From Fischerella sp. CENA71 (GTDB lineage Bacteria; Cyanobacteriota; Cyanobacteriia; Cyanobacteriales; Nostocaceae), in contig JANBVI010000005.1 in assembly GCA_024239075.1 (NCBI GenBank), positions 1 to 64,000 on the forward strand: a stretch of DNA of 64,000 nucleotides, read 5' to 3'. The notes under the pieces were generated by a model. The model was not told the origin of the DNA and did not search any database. It was given only the letters and a program-made list of their open reading frames with translations. The stretch's first letter is position 1. Each line of letters begins with the position of its first letter. A program made the position numbers and the translations under genes. This document shows positions 59,505 to 64,000 of this stretch, piece by piece.

Positions 59505-59926
59505 CACTGATGATTGTAAAGCACCATTGTAGTAGAGGAATTTTGTCGAAAGCCAATTTTTTCATAGAATTCTTGTTGGTGAGTAGTCATTAAGTAGACG
59601 CGTTCTACTCGTTGAAGACGAGGATGACTCAGAACAGTTTCTACCAATTGACAGCCCAGTCCGTTACCACGATAATCTGGATGAATCACAACGTCCCAAA
59701 TTGTAGCGCGATAGATACAATCGGAAGTTGCTCTGGCAAAGCCAATTAGTTGTTGTCCATCCCAAACACTGATCACAGGATCACTATTAGCAAGAGCTAC
59801 CCCTAAATCTTCAATACTACGTCCTTTTGCCCAAAAAGCTGAAATATCTAACAGCTGCTGGAGTTGGTAAAGGTCGATTTTTGACTTGCGATCGCTTAAT
59901 TGAATTTGAGAAGAAGTAATCATCAC
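59504..59926 (-). CDS. GNAT acetyltransferase, second paralog
   Basis: A 140-residue GNAT protein with [37 protein letters not shown] (acetyl-CoA loop RxxGxG) and EFYEKIGFR. It shares the FARATSD...ATIWDVV.HP core with the gene at 53829-54374, so the two are paralogs of the NSI/SNAT-like group, this one without the N-terminal extension. The substrate is unknown. It is convergent with the kinase-like gene across a perfect hairpin. Confidence 0.88.
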   Translation of the reverse strand: MMITSSQIQLSDRKSKIDLYQLQQLLDISAFWAKGRSIEDLGVALANSDPVISVWDGQQLIGFARATSDCIYRATIWDVVIHPDYRGNGLGCQLVETVLSHPRLQRVERVYLMTTHQQEFYEKIGFRQNSSTTMVLYNHQ

Positions 59927-60018
59927 ACCAATTTAGGCAGTACCTTTACTGAGTCTCGCTTTGAAGATACAGCCTTTATGCTGATATCGCAACTATTTTT
60001 TAATTCATAATTCAAGAT

Positions 60019-60420
60019 TTACTGACATATCCATTTCCACAGGGGATGACTTGGTCCCTGTTGACGTATCCGAAAAACTTGGTTTTCTAGACGTTCCTGA
60101 TCTTGCTGTGGTAAGCCAAATATAATATTACGACTTTGCCAAACCAGAACAGCAACAGTCATCCCGATGCAGAAAGCTAAACCAAGGGTGGCAAATGGAT
60201 GGAAAAAAAGTCCATATCTGACTGCCACCCAAGTAAAATATTGTTGCCACAAAGCAATCTCTTCACGTAAACTCCACAAGCACCAAGGCACAATAGTCAA
60301 CCATAAAAAGCCAACAAACAACCATCTGCTATATACAGTCAGTCGGTGTAACTTTTGTACTTCTTTGGCAAAATTAGCATCTGTGTTTCCACTGATTAAT
60401 AATTTTTCTGGTTCATCCAT
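60019..60420 (-). CDS. small membrane protein of unknown function
   Basis: A 133-residue protein that I do not recognise. Two membrane helices are clear: WLFVGFLWLTIVPWCLWSL and FATLGLAFCIGMTVAVLVWQ. The cytoplasmic N-terminus is charged, and the C-terminus ends HPLWKWICQ. It starts 42 bases after the secF stop in the same direction, so it is probably co-transcribed with secDF. A link to secretion is suggested only by position. Confidence 0.72.
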   Translation of the reverse strand: MDEPEKLLISGNTDANFAKEVQKLHRLTVYSRWLFVGFLWLTIVPWCLWSLREEIALWQQYFTWVAVRYGLFFHPFATLGLAFCIGMTVAVLVWQSRNIIFGLPQQDQERLENQVFRIRQQGPSHPLWKWICQ

Positions 60421-60462
60421 AGGCGAGTGGACAAGGGAAGGCAGAAAACTAACAACTAAGAA

Positions 60463-61431
60463 CTAACTATTTATCGATTCAGAAGTTGGAGAAATAACGG
60501 GTTGAGCTTTGCGTTCTCGCCACAAAGCTAAGAGAGTGCTAGCAATAAAAATACTGGAATATGCACCCATCGTGAAACCAATAATTAAAGCAAGAGAAAA
60601 GTATTTCAGGGTTGCTCCACCAAAGAGGAAGATTGCCAAGAGTGTCAGTAATACTGTCAAGGTAGTATTGATTGATCGTGTGAGAGTTTGGTTCACTGCA
60701 TCATCTACAATGTCAGCGATGGGACGATTGGGATTTGTTTGCAGTGTCTCCCTAATCCGGTCATAAATCACCACGGTGTCATTCACAGAGAACCCTGTAA
60801 TTGTCAGCAAAGCAACGATAAATAGGCTATCTACTTCGATACCTGCCACCAAACCCAGAATTGAGAAAGTTCCTACTGTAATTAAGACATCATGAAATAA
60901 AGCAACGATCGCAAAGATTGCATAGTCTAATTGAAAACGGAAACTTAAGTAAATAGTAATACCAACAAAGGAAACGACGAGAGCAAGAATACCAGTTTTC
61001 AACAGTTCCCGTCCAATTGTAGGGCCAACAGTGTCAATTTGAGTTTTTTGTTGGTCAAAGTTGCCTATTTTTTCGCTCAGAGCATTTTGTAAATTTGTAC
61101 GTTGCTCTACATCCAAGGCTTTGGTACGAATTAATACACCGTTGTCTTTCCCTGTATCCTTGTCAGCAACAATCTGGATGCTACTGTCACCAAGTCCTTG
61201 GGCGTTGGCTACTTCCCGAACTTCGTTGATATCAATGGCTTTATTACAGTTATCTGGATTTGTACAATCTCGTTCAAACTGCAAGCGCGTACCACCAACA
61301 AAATCCAGACTGGGACGTAGAGGTGCGCCTATTTGCTGCCAGGAAATCACCATTGAGATGATACCAGCAACAATAATGATGGAAGAAATTATCCACCACA
61401 GCGATCGCGATTTGTTGACACTTAGTTTCAT
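60463..61431 (-). CDS. secF: protein translocase subunit SecF
   Basis: A 322-residue RND-fold membrane protein with six helices. The N-terminal start has [20 protein letters not shown], then [14 protein letters not shown] before the periplasmic domain. The SecF signature is [16 protein letters not shown]. SecDF uses the proton gradient to pull preproteins through SecYEG. Its ATG overlaps the secD stop (ATGA), showing translational coupling. Confidence 0.96.
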   Translation of the reverse strand: MKLSVNKSRSLWWIISSIIIVAGIISMVISWQQIGAPLRPSLDFVGGTRLQFERDCTNPDNCNKAIDINEVREVANAQGLGDSSIQIVADKDTGKDNGVLIRTKALDVEQRTNLQNALSEKIGNFDQQKTQIDTVGPTIGRELLKTGILALVVSFVGITIYLSFRFQLDYAIFAIVALFHDVLITVGTFSILGLVAGIEVDSLFIVALLTITGFSVNDTVVIYDRIRETLQTNPNRPIADIVDDAVNQTLTRSINTTLTVLLTLLAIFLFGGATLKYFSLALIIGFTMGAYSSIFIASTLLALWRERKAQPVISPTSESINS

Positions 61432-62840
61432 CGAGCCACCTCCGTCTTATTTGAGGCTGGCACATCAGGACAATACAATCCAGGTTTACGTAAGGAAGGA
61501 ATAGAAATTGCCAAAAACATTAATGTCCGACTACAGGTAATTGCTGAAAACATACTTACCGCTACACCTAAAGCAAGAGTGAGAGCAAAGCCTTTGACTA
61601 AACCAGAGCCTAACCAAAATAGGGCAGCACAAGCAATCCAGGTCGTGACGTTACTGTCCAAAATACTAGAAAAGGCGCGGTAAAAGCCAGATTCTACAGA
61701 ACGGTATAAAGTTTTGCCTGCTCGCAATTCTTCCCGTGTGCGTTCAAATATCAGCACATTAGCATCAACTGCCATCCCGATACTAAGGATAAAGCCTGCT
61801 ATTCCGGGTAGGGTAAGTGTAACGCCTAACAGAGCAAAACTAGCCCAAGTCAGGAGTGAATAAATTATCAATGCGATGTCGGCAATTAGTCCTGGTAGTC
61901 TGTAGTAAACCACCATAAATATCAGAACTAAGGTTAGACCACCAACACCTGCCCAGATACTGCTTTGGATACTATCTTTACCTAATGTTGCTCCAACTGT
62001 ACGGATCTCACCAATTTCTACTGGTACAGGTAAAGAACCACCTTTGAGCTGTACGCCTAATTCGTTGGCTTCTTGAGGTGTAAAGTTACCTGTAATTACT
62101 GCACCACCACCACTAATACCTGTAGCAGCAAATTCCGGGCCAACTACAGGAGAACTAATCAGTTCATTGTCAAGAAAAATACCAATACTGCGACCTGTAC
62201 CAGCTAGATTTTTGGTGATTAGAGCGAAAAGTTCACCGCCTTTTTGATCAAAGCGAATGGCAACTTCCCAATTATTACCTGAAGTTGGTTCTCCACGGGC
62301 ATCCTTGAGGTATTGACCAGTGAGTGGTGGGTTAGTACTCTCAAAGAGTTCGGCGATCGCTTTGCTATTATTTTGCAGCGCTTCTTTATTTTTGGCGATC
62401 GCTGCGGTATCCTTAGAGTTTTTTAATTCCTGCTGTTTTTGTTTGAGTTCTTGTTGTGAACTTCGTAAAGCAAACAACTGAGTTTCTGTATTCGGTTTTT
62501 GTTGGCGAAACTCTAACTGTGCTGTACCACCTAGTACTCGTTCTGCTTCCTCTGGATCGTTGACTCCGGGTAGCTGTACTAAAATCTTGTCTTCTCCAAC
62601 TGTTTGAATTACAGGTTCAGAGACACCAAGACCATTAATACGACCTTCCACGACACTTTTGACAGCTTCTAATTCTCGTTCAGTAATCCGTGGAATTTCT
62701 GGTGTTGGCTTCACTTGAATTGTCAGTTGTGAACCTCCCCGCAAGTCTAATCCAAGCGGTATAGGAATTGTGGCAATTACCGCTATCGCGGCAATCACCA
62801 AAACTAAAATTAAAGCTAATAGCGATCGCTGTCTTTGCAT
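61428..62840 (-). CDS. secD: protein translocase subunit SecD
   Basis: A 470-residue RND-fold partner of SecF. The N-terminal helix is followed by [20 protein letters not shown], the D1 motif. The P1 periplasmic domain includes [20 protein letters not shown]. The C-terminal helices have [20 protein letters not shown] and [18 protein letters not shown]. Order is pdhB, secD, secF, unknown membrane gene. Confidence 0.96.
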   Translation of the reverse strand: MQRQRSLLALILVLVIAAIAVIATIPIPLGLDLRGGSQLTIQVKPTPEIPRITERELEAVKSVVEGRINGLGVSEPVIQTVGEDKILVQLPGVNDPEEAERVLGGTAQLEFRQQKPNTETQLFALRSSQQELKQKQQELKNSKDTAAIAKNKEALQNNSKAIAELFESTNPPLTGQYLKDARGEPTSGNNWEVAIRFDQKGGELFALITKNLAGTGRSIGIFLDNELISSPVVGPEFAATGISGGGAVITGNFTPQEANELGVQLKGGSLPVPVEIGEIRTVGATLGKDSIQSSIWAGVGGLTLVLIFMVVYYRLPGLIADIALIIYSLLTWASFALLGVTLTLPGIAGFILSIGMAVDANVLIFERTREELRAGKTLYRSVESGFYRAFSSILDSNVTTWIACAALFWLGSGLVKGFALTLALGVAVSMFSAITCSRTLMFLAISIPSLRKPGLYCPDVPASNKTEVAR

Positions 62841-62927
62841 ACCATAACTCGCTGCGACAAACGATATGATAACGCTATTTGATGATTTTATGAGTGAAGA
62901 GTTAAGTTTTTAAATGTTGATTGATGG

Positions 62928-62982
62928 TTGGTGGTTGTTTATTGATTGTTCTCAACAACTACGAACTACCAACCACCAATAA
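62928..62982. repeat. inverted TTGGTGGTTG-type repeat
   Basis: TTGGTGGTTGT (62931-62941) is answered by CTACCAACCACCAA near the right end, around TTGTTCTCAACAA, itself a small hairpin. It lies between pdhB and secD and could attenuate or separate the two transcripts. Confidence 0.65.
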
Positions 62983-62989
62983 TTTGCTC

Positions 62990-63973
62990 CTAAACTCGCA
63001 AAGCGATCATTTTTTCGACAGCTTCGACAATTTGCTCTGGTTGAACTATTGTCAATCTTTCCAGCATACCGTTGTAAGGTGTGGGGATATCTTGAGAAGA
63101 AAGCCGCAGCACTGGTGCATCCAATTCATCAAAAAAGCGCTCGTTAATTGAGGCAATTAATTCTGCTGCAATGCCTCCTGTTCGCATACACTCTTCAACT
63201 ATAATCACTCGATGGGTTTTGCGTATCGATGCCCCAATCGTCTCCATATCTAAAGGTTTGAGAGATATTAAATCAATAACCTCTGGGTCATAACCTTGTT
63301 TTTCCAAAGTTTTCAAAGCTTGTGTGACATGATGACGCATCCGTGAATACGTCAGGATTGTGACATCTTTCCCACGTCGTACAATTTCGGCTTTATCCAG
63401 AGGTAGGAAGTACTCTTCTTCTGGTAGGTTTTCTTTTAAGTTGTAAAGTAGGACGTGTTCAAAAAATAAAACTGGATTCTCATCGCGGATAGCAGATTTG
63501 AGCAATCCTTTGGCGTTGTAAGGTGTGGAACAGGCTACAATCTTCAATCCGGGAACAGCTTGGAAATAAGCTTCTAATCGTTGGGAATGTTCAGCACCAA
63601 GTTGACGCCCTACACCCCCAGGCCCACGAATTACCATCGGAATTTTGTAGTTACCACCAGAAGTATAGCGTAGCATCCCGGCGTTGTTGGCAATTTGGTT
63701 AAAGGCAAGGAGCAAAAAACCCATGTTCATGCCTTCTATAATTGGTCGCAACCCTGTCATTGCTGCACCAACAGCTAGGCCAGTGAAACTATTCTCCGCA
63801 ATCGGAGTATCTAAAACTCTCAGTTCACCGTATTTTTGATACAAGTCCTTTGTGACTTTGTAGGAACCACCATAATGTCCCACGTCTTCACCAAGTACAA
63901 ATACTGTGGAGTCACGTGCCATTTCTTCATCAATGGCTTCTTTTAAAGCGTTGAAGAGTAATGTTTCTGCCAT
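62990..63973 (-). CDS. pdhB: pyruvate dehydrogenase E1 component, beta subunit
   Basis: A 327-residue ThDP-dependent subunit of the pyruvate dehydrogenase complex, which makes acetyl-CoA. Signatures are [60 protein letters not shown] and [23 protein letters not shown] precedes the ATG. secD follows 149 bases downstream in the same direction; pdhA is not in this window, as is usual in cyanobacteria. Confidence 0.96.
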   Translation of the reverse strand: MAETLLFNALKEAIDEEMARDSTVFVLGEDVGHYGGSYKVTKDLYQKYGELRVLDTPIAENSFTGLAVGAAMTGLRPIIEGMNMGFLLLAFNQIANNAGMLRYTSGGNYKIPMVIRGPGGVGRQLGAEHSQRLEAYFQAVPGLKIVACSTPYNAKGLLKSAIRDENPVLFFEHVLLYNLKENLPEEEYFLPLDKAEIVRRGKDVTILTYSRMRHHVTQALKTLEKQGYDPEVIDLISLKPLDMETIGASIRKTHRVIIVEECMRTGGIAAELIASINERFFDELDAPVLRLSSQDIPTPYNGMLERLTIVQPEQIVEAVEKMIALRV

Positions 63974-64000
63974 TCGACCTCTTATAAATTTATTGTTTTA

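Overview
The window is cyanobacterial chromosome. It carries photosystem I genes (psaL, psaF, psaJ, a second psaJ-like gene, ycf3), a Tic22-like gene, a PAP/fibrillin gene, an SLH-domain outer-membrane porin and a Nif11 peptide. Copies of the octamer GCGATCGC (HIP1) are frequent. AT-rich spacers, heptanucleotide tandem repeats and long G-rich/C-rich dispersed repeats point to a filamentous, probably heterocyst-forming (Nostocales-type) species; the genus cannot be read from the sequence alone.

1-7 kb is gene-poor. It holds a transposase tail at the left edge, a PAS domain fused to a CRP/NtcA-type regulator, an orphan psaJ paralog, bioF and small unknown genes. 7-20 kb is a mixed housekeeping and stress region: a CrtISO-like oxidoreductase, a hemerythrin-domain protein, DUF2993, DUF2231, a DUF2809 gene broken by one in-frame stop, two glutathione-transferase-family proteins, an SRAP protein, ycf3, gatC, a CapA-type phosphatase, a Nif11 peptide, a fatty-acid hydroxylase-family protein and an OmpR-type regulator. 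20-30 kb has a transketolase-like ThDP enzyme, an APC permease, tandem duplicate GT2 glycosyltransferases with a PIG-L deacetylase, DUF427 and a cell-wall amidase. 30-46 kb is mostly core metabolism and envelope: ribBA, argC, eno, a NrdG-like activase, a PstS-like protein, gloA, an OprB-type porin, clpB, mraY and a class A beta-lactamase-like protein. 46-55 kb has remA, gmk, psaL, psaJ, psaF, tsaD and tRNA-Pro(UGG). 55-64 kb has tic22, prmC, tsaC, a degenerate histidine kinase, and pdhB-secD-secF on the minus strand.

Two threads connect scattered genes. Five PSI-related genes lie here in three separate places. tsaD and tsaC, both for tRNA t6A synthesis, lie 6.4 kb apart, with prmC next to tsaC.

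No clear new multi-gene system was found. The best leads are the PAS-CRP regulator with the orphan psaJ, the palindrome plus T-tract touching the remA start codon, the composite repeats concentrated at ends of convergent genes, the single-stop DUF2809 gene, and a lone Nif11 peptide. Function calls rest on motif recognition by eye; no database search was run.
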